Shown here: piece after piece, positions 37,732-46,437 of the stretch
How the letters are laid out: the number at the start of each line of letters is the position of its first letter
How positions within the stretch are numbered: the first letter of the stretch is position 1
Origin: Thaumasiovibrio occultus
GTDB taxonomy: Bacteria; Pseudomonadota; Gammaproteobacteria; Enterobacterales; Vibrionaceae
Length of the DNA stretch: 64,000 bases
Assembly (NCBI GenBank): GCA_019703815.1
Contig: AP023052.1
Location: forward strand, 1,922,001 to 1,986,000
Direction: 5' to 3'
Program-made: the position numbers and the translations under genes
Notes under the pieces: model-generated
What the model was told of the DNA's origin: nothing
What the model saw: only the letters and a program-made list of their open reading frames with translations
The model's database searches: none

Positions 37732-39672
37732 TTAGAACGCAAACGTCGCGTTCACATAGGCTGTACGCCCTTTCTCGGTATAACCGTAGTTGCTGTCTTC
37801 TTCATCCAACAGGGTATTGAACACGTTGCTCACGCCCACTTTCACGTTAAGCTCGTTGAAGTCGTAAGAAGCGCCCAGTCCAACCAAGCTATAGGCATCC
37901 ACCGTCGTATCTTGACTCACATATTGCTCGCCAACGTAGTTCAAATGCACGAACGTGGTTAAGTTTTTCGTCGCGTACCAGTTGAGGTCAATATTGGCGA
38001 GATGCTCTGGGGTATCAATAAGCTCATCACCCGTCGACTTGTCAATCGCATCGGTGTACGTGTAGTTAGCGGCAACGCTTAGCAGATCGTTGAGGTCATG
38101 CCACGCTTCAAGCTCCACCCCTTTTACTTCCGCTTCACCTATATTTTGGAAAGTGTACACCCGCGCGGAACCAATCATTCCGATAACATTACTTCGATCG
38201 TACTCAATCTTGTTTTCCAGCTCAGTGTGGAAGTAGGTCAGTGCCGCACCGGTTGTCGCATCTTGATAGGCAAAGCCAAGCTCATAGCTGTCCGATTTTT
38301 CTGGCTCCAGATCTTCGTTACCCGTCAACCAACAACGACCACCACAACTGATGATTTGCACATCTGAATTGCTTTCCATCATGCCCGGAGCGCGGAAGCC
38401 ACCGCCTACACCACCCTTAGCAACAAAGTTGTCGGTAATGTTATATACCGCATACGCACGTGGACTAAAGTGACTGCCATAAACCTCATGGAAATCCTGA
38501 CGCCCACCCACAGTCAGGGTCAAACCGCCAAGGTAAAACTCGCCTTGAGCAAAGACCGCGCTTTGGTAATTATCGATACTACCCGATGCCAAATCACGCG
38601 CGTTATCTAGCTCAGCGGTGCGATACTCGCCACCAACAATCCAGTCATGGGTGTCAGCCAACATGCCACGGACTTTAAAATCAACCGCACTGTTCACCAG
38701 TTTGACATCGGCCGAGCCACTGAGATACGCCGTGCTCGAGTCATCAATTTTCATTGTTTCTTGGTACACACGCGTTTCGGTATCTACCGCTTGCCAAGTA
38801 CCTAAGTGGCTCAAGCCTAGATTGAGACGCGTCGATTCTTGCTCATTCAACTGCAAACCCGTGCGCGGGTGCGCCCAATCCGCCTCACGTTGATCGTCGG
38901 TGTAAATCACATCGGCGATCACTTTGTGGTTAGGGTTAACTTGCCAATCCACTTCTGCCATGAGATTGGTTTTGTCACGTTGCTCAAGTGCATCAACATC
39001 AGGGTTGGTGTCAGTGCGCCACGGATCGTACGACGCATCTTCTGCAATGAAGCTTGCCGTCACGTTCTCGCTCAAGCGACCGCTGACATACGCGTGGCCT
39101 TTAAAGCCGTCGCCACCTTCGCCTTCCAGCACAGATTCAAACTGCATGCCGACCGAGCCAGAAAACTCATCCGTTGGCGCTTTCAAAATCACGTTGATCA
39201 CACCGCCCATCGCTTCAGAGCCGTACAGCGATGAAACTGGACCACGAACCACTTCGATACGCTCAATCGCCGAAACAGGAATGGTGGAATAATCGAAATC
39301 GTTACCGCGGATCAACGCGTCTTGCGAGTTGATACGGCGGCCGTTGATCAAAATCAGGGTGTGCTTTGCATCCAAGCCACGAATACGGGTGGTGTTACGA
39401 CCGTAAGAAGAGCTGATCACACTCACACCGGTAGTGCTGCGAACGGCTTCAGAGAGATCTTTGACCGGCATCTTCGCCAGATCATCGGCGGTGATCACCG
39501 ATACCGACACAGGTGCTGTCAGCTCAGTGTGCTTCGTCATGGTTGCGGTCACAACCACATGTTCATCACTTGGCTGGGTCGTTTGATCTGCAATCGCTGC
39601 AGATGAGAAAGCGCCTAAAATCGCGCTGGCCAGAAGAGTCGGTACTAACTTGGGCTGCCTGACTGATTTCAT
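37732..39672 (-). CDS. TonB-dependent outer-membrane receptor (CirA/IrgA-like)
   Basis: A 646-residue ligand-gated porin for a ferric siderophore or similar iron source. Signal peptide (about 1-28, AAIA before DQT), TonB box EHVVVTAT, plug domain with IRGLDAKHTLILINGRRIN and IERIEVVRGPVSSLYGSEAMGGVINV, and a 22-strand barrel with the final aromatic signature YVNATFAF. The plug is most like the catecholate receptors CirA and IrgA. A two-Cys loop (ISCGGRCW) sits in the barrel. ATG at 39672 is chosen; a GTG directly before it is an alternative. A Fur-like box lies upstream. Confidence 0.92.
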   Translation of the reverse strand: MKSVRQPKLVPTLLASAILGAFSSAAIADQTTQPSDEHVVVTATMTKHTELTAPVSVSVITADDLAKMPVKDLSEAVRSTTGVSVISSSYGRNTTRIRGLDAKHTLILINGRRINSQDALIRGNDFDYSTIPVSAIERIEVVRGPVSSLYGSEAMGGVINVILKAPTDEFSGSVGMQFESVLEGEGGDGFKGHAYVSGRLSENVTASFIAEDASYDPWRTDTNPDVDALEQRDKTNLMAEVDWQVNPNHKVIADVIYTDDQREADWAHPRTGLQLNEQESTRLNLGLSHLGTWQAVDTETRVYQETMKIDDSSTAYLSGSADVKLVNSAVDFKVRGMLADTHDWIVGGEYRTAELDNARDLASGSIDNYQSAVFAQGEFYLGGLTLTVGGRQDFHEVYGSHFSPRAYAVYNITDNFVAKGGVGGGFRAPGMMESNSDVQIISCGGRCWLTGNEDLEPEKSDSYELGFAYQDATTGAALTYFHTELENKIEYDRSNVIGMIGSARVYTFQNIGEAEVKGVELEAWHDLNDLLSVAANYTYTDAIDKSTGDELIDTPEHLANIDLNWYATKNLTTFVHLNYVGEQYVSQDTTVDAYSLVGLGASYDFNELNVKVGVSNVFNTLLDEEDSNYGYTEKGRTAYVNATFAF

Positions 39673-40000
39673 CACAACATGTCCTTATATTGAATTTTAA
39701 AATGAGCAGGCGAACAATAGTTAGTTTGAATCTCAATAACAATCATTATCATTTAATGAATTGAGATCGCGCCAACAATTAAATGAAACCGACGTGTAAT
39801 GGGTAGTGAAACCCTTGAAAAACGTTACGGAATGAGGTTTATTTGCCAAAATAGTGAAACTAAATCCACTCTGCGTGGACTAAGGCGCTCACCTTTTCAT
39901 ATACACCCAAGCTATTACAAGATAAGCCTCACAGATAGCCATAAGCTTCACTGGCAGCCATAGGCTGAGGCGTTTTTTCGCTAACCTTGCCCTATTGAAG
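39673..40000 (-). other. Intergenic region upstream of the TonB receptor
   Basis: No gene. It holds the Fur-like box at 39732-39750. Near 39926-39978 an imperfect hairpin (gcctca...tgaggc) is followed by six T on the plus strand; no plus-strand gene ends there, so its meaning is unclear. Confidence 0.45.
39732..39750 (-). promoter_or_regulatory. Fur-like box before the TonB receptor
   Basis: 19 bases matching the Fur consensus GATAATGATAATCATTATC at 14 of 19 positions, about 60 bp before the start codon. Iron-dependent repression is expected for a receptor of this type. Confidence 0.72.
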
Positions 40001-41116
40001 TTAATTACGTTTTATCTGGCTAAATTTTTTCTCCATTTTGCCGCCAATGAGTTTCACTCGTCGTGTCATCTCGTCAACCCAAGCTTCATCAGCTAAGACT
40101 GCGGCGGGAAACTGATCATTTCGCTGATTTTTGCCCACATACAGCAGCCCATCAAACAGATCGCCTATCTGTGCATCCGGCTCGTCCATCTCGCTTAGTT
40201 TGTGCTTGGCCATTGGCATCAGATCGCGTAGTTTGACTCGGCGCAACGGGCTATCCGTCGACAACAATGCCGGTGCTTCTAAAGAGGACAACTGTTCTAC
40301 AATTCGCGCCTCACTCAATGGCCATACTTTAAAAATTTGATTAGGGAATCTTGCCTCTAACTGGCTGACCAAAGGCCACTGATTGGCGGACGTGCGCGCT
40401 AAATAGCTTTTCGGCGCTGAAAACAGATGAAACGCACCAAATATGTACAGCGCTTTGCGCTCTTGCGCTAATAGACGTGAGGTGACGGAATAAAAGTGCG
40501 CAACTTTGTTCTTAGCCGCCTGCTGCCACTGCGCTTTGGTGGTGTCGTCGCGCCACTCAAACGGCGCTTCCGCTAGGTGAATCCGGATTTTCTTTTCTTC
40601 ACTGAGGGAAAGATTGCGCGCGCGCACCGCCTTGAAGAAGTTAAGGTAGGCTTCAGGCATCCACGCCATGAAAAACAGCGAACCGCGCACTATCGCATTG
40701 AGCTCTTGGTCGGCAATGTCTTCACCTGCAATATAGCGATCAAGCAAGGCTTGGTAGCGGCTGCTACCGAACTCAACCACCACATCCTGTACCACGTCAC
40801 TAAATGGCGCCGATACCACCAATTCGGTAGCGAAACCAATAAAGGCATCGTTCCAGTGGTACTCGCCAAAACTGACGGCATCGTAGCGGCTAAACGCTTG
40901 GATTATCGCATCTTGTGCAGGCTCGGCACTTGCCTTAACCTCAAGGATCTCTGGCTGGGATAGGCCGAGCTTCGCCTGCGCTGGCCAGCGGTTTTTAAGC
41001 TTGGATGATAGCTGACGTAGCGAGCCAAACACGCCTTTTTTTGCGCCCTTGTTGGTGGCGGTTGGTGCATCTATTTTGGTAGCTTGTGGGGCGTTTTTTT
41101 TGGTGAATTGCGCCAT
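40001..41116 (-). CDS. GExH-motif protein (ChaN/TraB/Ere-like), probably iron-regulated
   Basis: A 371-residue protein with a basic, Ala/Lys-rich N-terminus and no signal peptide. The domain from about residue 60 has VSFGEYHWNDAF (GExH near 83-86), VVVEFGSSRYQALLDRYIAGED and a later IFGAFHLFSAP, the pattern of the ChaN/TraB/TIKI and erythromycin-esterase-like superfamily (paired G-E-x-H and G-x-x-H). E. coli-type ChaN proteins bind haem, but they are lipoproteins, unlike this one. A Fur-like box directly upstream suggests a role in iron or haem handling. Family placement is from motifs only. GGGAGGT precedes the ATG. Confidence 0.7.
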   Translation of the reverse strand: MAQFTKKNAPQATKIDAPTATNKGAKKGVFGSLRQLSSKLKNRWPAQAKLGLSQPEILEVKASAEPAQDAIIQAFSRYDAVSFGEYHWNDAFIGFATELVVSAPFSDVVQDVVVEFGSSRYQALLDRYIAGEDIADQELNAIVRGSLFFMAWMPEAYLNFFKAVRARNLSLSEEKKIRIHLAEAPFEWRDDTTKAQWQQAAKNKVAHFYSVTSRLLAQERKALYIFGAFHLFSAPKSYLARTSANQWPLVSQLEARFPNQIFKVWPLSEARIVEQLSSLEAPALLSTDSPLRRVKLRDLMPMAKHKLSEMDEPDAQIGDLFDGLLYVGKNQRNDQFPAAVLADEAWVDEMTRRVKLIGGKMEKKFSQIKRN

Positions 41117-41150
41117 GGTGTGACCTCCCTGTTGAGGTGAGGCACGATAG

Positions 41151-41169
41151 CATAATGATTATCGTTTGC
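41151..41169 (-). promoter_or_regulatory. Fur-like box before the GExH-motif gene
   Basis: 14 of 19 positions match the Fur consensus, including an unbroken ATAATGAT. It lies about 35 bp before the start codon. Confidence 0.7.
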
Positions 41170-41225
41170 AATTATCAGCCCAATCGGCGAGCGCCAAACA
41201 CGGGCGCTTCGGGATAAACCGCAGA

Positions 41226-42179
41226 TTAATACACTAGTGAACGGCGCTGTTGCAAAAAGAAGGCTAAGGCACCGATGAGATTGGCATCATTTCCCGCACA
41301 ACATACCGTAATGTGAGGAATAACAGTAAAAGACGCATGCGAGGCCACCATTTTCGCCACCGCCTGTTGTAACCGCCCGACAAGTTCAGGCCGCGCACTG
41401 ACTCCGCCGCCAATCACGATCATCTCCGGATCCAGCGCATGTTGAATGTTTAACAGCAGCATCGCGACATAGCGATACCATTGTTCGATAACGGCCGCCA
41501 CGCGGGGATCCTCGGCGGCCAAGGCAAACACCTCAGTGCCAGACAACGTGCCTTTCGCCCTGCCCAAAACCCGCTCAGCGCTCTCTACCAAGCCTCGAGT
41601 TGAGGCGATATCGCTCATGATCACCGGCGCGCCTTGCTCGAATTTGGCGATCATCAAGCCAAATTCACCAGCAAAACGATGGCTACCACGCTCCAACTCA
41701 CCGCGTTTAACAACAGCGCCACCCACGCCTGTGCCGAGCACTACCAAACAACAGTCTGATGACTCTAGCGCCGCGCCTTGCCACATTTCCGCCAGCGCGG
41801 CGCAGCAGGCGTCATTTTCGATTTCACACTCCAGCCCAAAACGCGCAGTCAACAAGGCTCGCAGTGGCGGTCCGTGAAGAAAATGCAGCGCACTGGCACC
41901 TTCGACGACGCCTGAAGCTTGTTCTACCGGCCCGCAAACGCTCACTGCCAGCCCTTGAATGCGGTAGTGGGCTATCAGGGGAGATAACGTGAGATAGAGC
42001 GACTCAATAAAGGTGTCTAGCGTTCGATTATCTGACTTAAACTCACTGCGCAAAAGCAGATCGCCGTTCTCCGTCATCACCCCATATTTGACCGCAAAGC
42101 CGCCAATATCAACGCATAGGCAGTGATTGGCGCCGTCTGGCGATGCGGTATTCCCGATTGTTTCCGGCAGATTTTTCAT
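41226..42179 (-). CDS. ROK-family sugar kinase-like protein without the zinc motif
   Basis: A 317-residue ROK-family protein. ATP-binding blocks are CVDIGGFAVKYG (about 22-33) and VLGTGVGGAVVKRGEL; GEFG follows. The usual ROK zinc signature C-x-C-G-x2-G-C-x-E is missing: the matching stretch reads LMIAKFEQGAPVIMSDIAS. Zinc-free ROK kinases are known, for example beta-glucoside kinases of the BglK type. There is no N-terminal DNA-binding domain, so a kinase rather than a NagC-like repressor is likely. No sugar-transport neighbours; substrate unknown. Confidence 0.85.
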   Translation of the reverse strand: MKNLPETIGNTASPDGANHCLCVDIGGFAVKYGVMTENGDLLLRSEFKSDNRTLDTFIESLYLTLSPLIAHYRIQGLAVSVCGPVEQASGVVEGASALHFLHGPPLRALLTARFGLECEIENDACCAALAEMWQGAALESSDCCLVVLGTGVGGAVVKRGELERGSHRFAGEFGLMIAKFEQGAPVIMSDIASTRGLVESAERVLGRAKGTLSGTEVFALAAEDPRVAAVIEQWYRYVAMLLLNIQHALDPEMIVIGGGVSARPELVGRLQQAVAKMVASHASFTVIPHITVCCAGNDANLIGALAFFLQQRRSLVY

Positions 42180-42335
42180 CGCACTAAACCTGAGTCTTTT
42201 CCATAAAACCTGAGTAACATCCTAACACTAAAAACGACATATCCCCTCTAACCGAAAGGGTTTATCGGGAGATGCCACAACTTAGCCGCTTTGAGAGCAG
42301 CAAATCCCACACGCAAGGCTAAACGCGAGGCATAA

Positions 42336-42365
42336 AAAAACCACCAGCCAATGCCAGTGGTTTTT
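42336..42365 (-). terminator. Terminator of rluB
   Basis: 9-bp stem (aaaaaccac/gtggttttt) with a 12-base loop and a minus-strand T-run. Confidence 0.78.
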
Positions 42366-42392
42366 AGGGTATTTAGCGCCAGTTTGCGTCGA

Positions 42393-43394
42393 TTATTGAC
42401 GAGTTCTTGGCTTACTTGGACGGCTTGAGTTTGGTCGGCCATTTTGGCGATTGCCACCTTGGCGTGCACCGGCTGGTTTGCCGTTAGTTTTGCCTGCCGC
42501 ACCTGCCGCTGTAGGCTTGCCACCACGACGAGGTTTACGACGGCCGCTACGCTCTTCTTCGACGCGCTCTTCGTGACGACGCACAGCACGACGAATTTTC
42601 TGCACTTTCGGCTTACGCTTTTCTTTCTCTACCGTAATCACGGTTTCGGTTTCTGGCGGTAGCTCTACCGATTCACGCAACTTGTTCACTTCCGCTAGTG
42701 GTAGCTCCATCCATCCGCCACGTGGCAGGCTTTTCTCTAGGAAAATATCACCATAACGCACACGTTTCAGACGGCTTACCGTTACACCTTGAGAGTCCCA
42801 CAAACGACGAACTTCACGGTTACGGCCTTCCATGATCACCACGTAAAACGTGTGATGGTTACCTTCACCGCCGGCATATTGCACATCTTCAAAACGTGCC
42901 ATACCGTCTTCTAGCTTCACGCCGTTAACCAGGTTGCGAACCATTTCTTCGTTCACTTCACCAAATACGCGTACCAAGTACTCACGTTCTACGGTGCGGC
43001 TTGGGTGCATCAAACGGTTCGCCAATTCACCATCAGTGGTAAACAGCAATAGACCTGAGGTGTTGGCGTCCAAACGACCCACAGACACCCAACGGCCATC
43101 GTGCATACGCGGTAGACGATCAAATACAGTACGACGACCTTCTGGGTCGTGACGAGTACACAATTCACCTTCTGGCTTGTTATACACCAGCACTCGGCAA
43201 ATATTCTCAGCGGGTGATGGCAAGTCGACCAAGTGGCCATCAATGCGCACTTTTGTCATCGTCGGTTCAAAACGGTCACCGAGTTTGACAACTGTACCGT
43301 CAATACTGATACGGCCTTGCGTGATCATGGCTTCGATTTCACGACGTGAACCGTGACCTGCGCGCGCCAACACTTTCTGAATTTTTTCGCTCAT
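42393..43394 (-). CDS. rluB: 23S rRNA pseudouridine synthase RluB
   Basis: Makes pseudouridine 2605 in 23S rRNA. The 333-residue protein has an N-terminal S4 RNA-binding domain ([19 protein letters not shown]) and the RsuA-type catalytic domain with Asp109 in [15 protein letters not shown]. Residues from about 260 are a Lys/Arg/Gly-rich tail (RRKPRRGG) typical of RluB and longer than in E. coli (291 residues). Start at 43394 matches E. coli MSEKLQKV; an ATG two codons earlier is possible. Confidence 0.95.
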   Translation of the reverse strand: MSEKIQKVLARAGHGSRREIEAMITQGRISIDGTVVKLGDRFEPTMTKVRIDGHLVDLPSPAENICRVLVYNKPEGELCTRHDPEGRRTVFDRLPRMHDGRWVSVGRLDANTSGLLLFTTDGELANRLMHPSRTVEREYLVRVFGEVNEEMVRNLVNGVKLEDGMARFEDVQYAGGEGNHHTFYVVIMEGRNREVRRLWDSQGVTVSRLKRVRYGDIFLEKSLPRGGWMELPLAEVNKLRESVELPPETETVITVEKEKRKPKVQKIRRAVRRHEERVEEERSGRRKPRRGGKPTAAGAAGKTNGKPAGARQGGNRQNGRPNSSRPSKPRTRQ

Positions 43395-43554
43395 TTGCAT
43401 TTAACCTTAATGTCGCCTTCACAGGCGTCGTTTCCATTGAACCGCAAAATTGTCAGCACGTACGCTAACGTAATCGCATTTTGCGGGGCGAGCATTTTAC
43501 GCCATGGACGCCCGTGACTCCAGCAAAACCACTACCAAGAATGGTATCCGTTAA

Positions 43555-44175
43555 CTACTCAAATGGGGTGACATCACCCGCGCCGAGACGAACCACATTG
43601 GCGTCGCCATCAGTAAAGTCGATCACCGTGGTCGGCTGCTCACCTAAATAGCCGCCATGTATGATTAAATCCACCGCATGCTCGAGTTGATCGCGAATGG
43701 TATCAGGATCCGACTCCGCCGATGTTTGCCCCGGTAAGATCAAGGTCGTCGACATCATCGGCTCACCCAACGCCTCTAACAGATCGAGCGCAATTTGATT
43801 GTCCGGCACGCGAATACCAATGGTTTTACGCTTTGGATTCATTAACCGGCGCGGCACCTCTTTGGTCGCCTTCAAAATAAAGGTGTACGGCCCAGGGGTA
43901 TTATTGCGGATCAAACGAAACGCGGTGTTATCAACGCGCGCATACAGCGACAGCTCTGATAAATCGCGACAAAGCAGCGTAAAGTTATGGTTGTCGTCTA
44001 AACGACGAATACGACAAATACGCTCCATCGCGCCTTTGTTCTCAAGCAAACAGCCAAGGGCATAACCGGAATCGGTTGGGTAAATCACCACACCACCATT
44101 ACGGATGATCGCCACGGCTTGGCTGATCAACCGCGTTTGTGGGTTTTCAGGATGTACATAAAAAAACTGGCTCAT
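43555..44175 (-). CDS. yciO: YciO, Sua5/YrdC-family protein
   Basis: A 206-residue relative of the threonylcarbamoyl-AMP synthase TsaC. It aligns along its full length with E. coli YciO (MSQFFY start, GGVVIYPTDSGYALGC, TTVIDFTDG). YciO has little TsaC activity and its role is not settled. It starts 12 bases after the rnm stop and so is co-transcribed with it. Confidence 0.95.
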   Translation of the reverse strand: MSQFFYVHPENPQTRLISQAVAIIRNGGVVIYPTDSGYALGCLLENKGAMERICRIRRLDDNHNFTLLCRDLSELSLYARVDNTAFRLIRNNTPGPYTFILKATKEVPRRLMNPKRKTIGIRVPDNQIALDLLEALGEPMMSTTLILPGQTSAESDPDTIRDQLEHAVDLIIHGGYLGEQPTTVIDFTDGDANVVRLGAGDVTPFE

Positions 44176-44187
44176 TACTTCTCCTGT

Positions 44188-45057
44188 TCACTGCGTCTCT
44201 TGGCGCAGTGATTGTTGTAATTGTGTCGGCCATGTCTCCCAAATCGGGTTAACCCCTTTGGGCGCAAACAGGCCACGTCCTAACTCAGTGTACGGGGCGG
44301 GATAATGAAAATCCGAGCCTTGTGACGCGAACAGCTCATATTCTATCGACCAGTCCGCCAAATTGCGGCGATCTTGTGGCGATTGCTGTGGCAAGGTGAC
44401 TTCCATGCCATCACCGCCGCTTTCTTTGAATGCAATGATCAACCGGCGGATCCACTTCGCAGTTAAGCCGTACCGTCCGGGATGCGCCAATACCGCTTGC
44501 CCACCCGATTGATGGATCGCGTCAATCGCTTCCGCCATATCACCCCAGTTCGGTGGCACGTAACCGGGATTATTGCGAGTAAGGTACTGTTTAAATACTT
44601 GTTGTACTGACTTTGCATACCCGCTGGCAACTAACCATTGTGCAAAATGAGAACGGGTCAAAGTATTTCCTTCCCCCGCAATCGCTCGTGCCCCGGCGAG
44701 CGCGCCCGGAATGCGCTGTTTCTCTAGTCGATGCCCGATCAACTCAGCTCGCTCTTGGCGGCGCTGGGTTTGCTTCGCCACTAATGTGCTCATCGCAGGA
44801 TGCTCGGGATCAATATTGAGCCCCACCACATGAATGTCTTTGTTTTCCCACACGGTGGAAACTTCAATGCCGCTAATAAGATGCAACGGCAAATCGGCCG
44901 CGTTAATCGCTTGGCGCGCCTCAGCGAGCCCTGCCACCGTGTCGTGATCGGTGATCGCGAGCGCATCAACGCGAAATTGCACCGCACGCGCTACCAACTC
45001 CGTCGGTGACAACTTTCCATCCGAGGCAGTGGTATGGCTATGCAGATCGTAAATCAT
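44188..45057 (-). CDS. rnm: RNase AM (YciV), PHP-domain 5'-3' exonuclease
   Basis: A 289-residue PHP-domain phosphoesterase. In E. coli this protein (293 residues) removes 3',5'-bisphosphates and trims 5' ends of 5S and 23S rRNA. Metal-binding motifs are [15 protein letters not shown] (His6, His8, Asp13), ITDHD, a conserved Glu in GIEVST, AHPGR and GSDFHYP. It is divergent from the trp operon, as in E. coli. Confidence 0.95.
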   Translation of the reverse strand: MIYDLHSHTTASDGKLSPTELVARAVQFRVDALAITDHDTVAGLAEARQAINAADLPLHLISGIEVSTVWENKDIHVVGLNIDPEHPAMSTLVAKQTQRRQERAELIGHRLEKQRIPGALAGARAIAGEGNTLTRSHFAQWLVASGYAKSVQQVFKQYLTRNNPGYVPPNWGDMAEAIDAIHQSGGQAVLAHPGRYGLTAKWIRRLIIAFKESGGDGMEVTLPQQSPQDRRNLADWSIEYELFASQGSDFHYPAPYTELGRGLFAPKGVNPIWETWPTQLQQSLRQETQ

Positions 45058-45097
45058 TGCTAACTTGTTTCCATTTTATAACGTAGTGAATTTTTGC

Positions 45098-45134
45098 TTG
45101 ACTTCGAACCTGTGAACTAGTTTACTAGTACGTG
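45098..45134 (+). promoter_or_regulatory. trp promoter overlapping a TrpR operator
   Basis: -35 TTGACT (45098-45103) and -10 TTTACT (45121-45126) are 17 bp apart. The TrpR operator at 45114-45132 (gaactagtttactagtacg) matches the E. coli trp operator at 18 of 19 positions and covers the -10, so TrpR-tryptophan should block RNA polymerase. Confidence 0.92.
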
Positions 45135-45164
45135 AATTAAGTCATTAACAAATTTAGGTGTCTC

Positions 45165-45221
45165 ATGTTACAGCAAATCGTTTCAATCCAAACAACTTCT
45201 TGTTGGTGGCAACGCCGGTAG
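45165..45221 (+). CDS. trpL: trp operon leader peptide
   Basis: An 18-residue peptide, M-L-Q-Q-I-V-S-I-Q-T-T-S-C-W-W-Q-R-R, with two adjacent Trp codons (45204-45209) just before the stop. Ribosome stalling at these codons when Trp-tRNA is scarce allows bases 45221-45227 (gcgggtt) to pair with 45263-45269 (aacccgc), which breaks the terminator and permits transcription of the operon. Confidence 0.95.
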   Translation: MLQQIVSIQTTSCWWQRR

Positions 45222-45261
45222 CGGGTTGTGGATACGTTTGTCTGATGACATAAGATTCAAG

Positions 45262-45293
45262 AAACCCGCCCAACTCGGCGGGTTTTGTTTTTT
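45262..45293 (+). terminator. trp attenuator
   Basis: 9-bp perfect stem (aaacccgcc/ggcgggttt), 6-base loop and a T-rich run. Its left arm is the same segment that can pair with the antiterminator arm at 45221-45227. Confidence 0.93.
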
Positions 45294-45354
45294 CAGGCCC
45301 TGCTCTCATATCGAGCACTTGCCGAGGCACATTCTAAAGACTGCGCACCGTAAC

Positions 45355-45407
45355 GCCAAAACAGGCACAGGACGTAGCCAAAACAGGCACAGGACGTAGC
45401 CAAAACA
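45355..45407 (+). repeat. 22-bp tandem repeat between attenuator and DAHP synthase gene
   Basis: Two exact copies of gccaaaacaggcacaggacg-ta (45355-45376 and 45377-45398) and the first nine bases of a third. The repeat lies just before the ribosome-binding site (TTAAGGAACC). Confidence 0.95.
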
Positions 45408-45423
45408 AATTTAAGGAACCGTT

Positions 45424-46437
45424 ATGATTATCGTACTTAAACCGAATGCGACCCAAGAACAAGCGCAAGAAATCCTCAACAAAATTGAAGCAGCAGGGCT
45501 GAAACCTCTCTATATGCCAGGGGTCGAGCGTATCGTTCTTGGCGCGCTCGGTGATGAGCGTATTTTGCAAAAGCTCCATTTAGATGGCTTCCCTTGCGTT
45601 GAAACCGTTAAACCCATCCTGACCAAATACAAAATGGTCAGCCGTGAAGTGCAAGCGCACGATACTGTGGTGCGTTTTGGCAACGCCAGCATTGGCGGCG
45701 ACAAGTTTGCTGTGATCGCCGGTCCCTGCTCGGTGGAATCCGAACAGCAATTGCTCAGCGTTGCAGAAGTAGTCAAGCAGCATGGCGCCGTGGCGCTGCG
45801 TGGCGGCGCCTACAAACCAAGGACCAGCCCTTATGATTTCCAAGGCATGGGTGTTGAGGGTTTGAAGCTGCTAAAGCTGGCGAACGAGCGCCTCAATTTG
45901 CCAACGGTTTCTGAGGTAATGGAAGTCGGCCAAATGGATGATATTTGCCAATATGTCGATTGCCTGCAAATTGGCGCGCGTAACATGCAAAACTATGCAT
46001 TGCTTAAGGCAGTTGGCGAAAGTGGCAAACCGGTCTTGCTCAAACGCGGACTTTCCGCCACTATCGAGGAGTTGCTGCTAGCGGCGGAATATATCTACGA
46101 TGCGGGGAACCCTAACATCGTTTTGTGCGAAAGAGGAATTCGCACCTTTGAAACCGCCACGCGTAACACATTAGATCTCAATGCCGTCGCCTATCTCAAA
46201 CAACGTTCACACCTTCCGGTGGTTGTTGACCCAAGCCACGGTACCGGGGTGAGAGAGTTGGTGATCCCACTGTCACGTGCTGCTGTCGCGGTTGGCGCTG
46301 ATGGCATTATTGTGGAATCCCACCTTAACCCTGCCGAGGCGCTGTCTGATGGACATCAGGCGCTCACCGGCGGCATGTTTGAGCAACTAATGCAGGAAAT
46401 TAAACCATTCGTGGAAGCGGCAGGGAGAACGCTGTGA
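45424..46437 (+). CDS. aroF: 3-deoxy-7-phosphoheptulonate (DAHP) synthase, type I-beta
   Basis: First enzyme of the shikimate pathway: phosphoenolpyruvate plus erythrose-4-phosphate to DAHP. The 337 residues consist of an N-terminal ferredoxin-like regulatory domain of about 70 residues and a catalytic barrel with [22 protein letters not shown], the metal Cys in PC and DPSHGTG. This is the Thermotoga TM0343-like class, unlike the E. coli AroF/G/H (I-alpha) enzymes. It is the first structural gene of the trp operon; its stop overlaps the trpE start (GTGA), so the two are translationally coupled. Confidence 0.95.
   Translation: MIIVLKPNATQEQAQEILNKIEAAGLKPLYMPGVERIVLGALGDERILQKLHLDGFPCVETVKPILTKYKMVSREVQAHDTVVRFGNASIGGDKFAVIAGPCSVESEQQLLSVAEVVKQHGAVALRGGAYKPRTSPYDFQGMGVEGLKLLKLANERLNLPTVSEVMEVGQMDDICQYVDCLQIGARNMQNYALLKAVGESGKPVLLKRGLSATIEELLLAAEYIYDAGNPNIVLCERGIRTFETATRNTLDLNAVAYLKQRSHLPVVVDPSHGTGVRELVIPLSRAAVAVGADGIIVESHLNPAEALSDGHQALTGGMFEQLMQEIKPFVEAAGRTL

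Noticed and set aside
38839-39292. Long plus-strand open frames opposite the TonB receptor
   Set aside because: They shadow a full-length receptor with intact signal peptide, plug and barrel motifs.
39926-39978. Hairpin with plus-strand T-run considered as a terminator
   Set aside because: The stem is broken and no plus-strand gene ends upstream of it.
45355-45407. Tandem repeat considered as a minimal CRISPR array
   Set aside because: The repeats are directly adjacent with no spacers.
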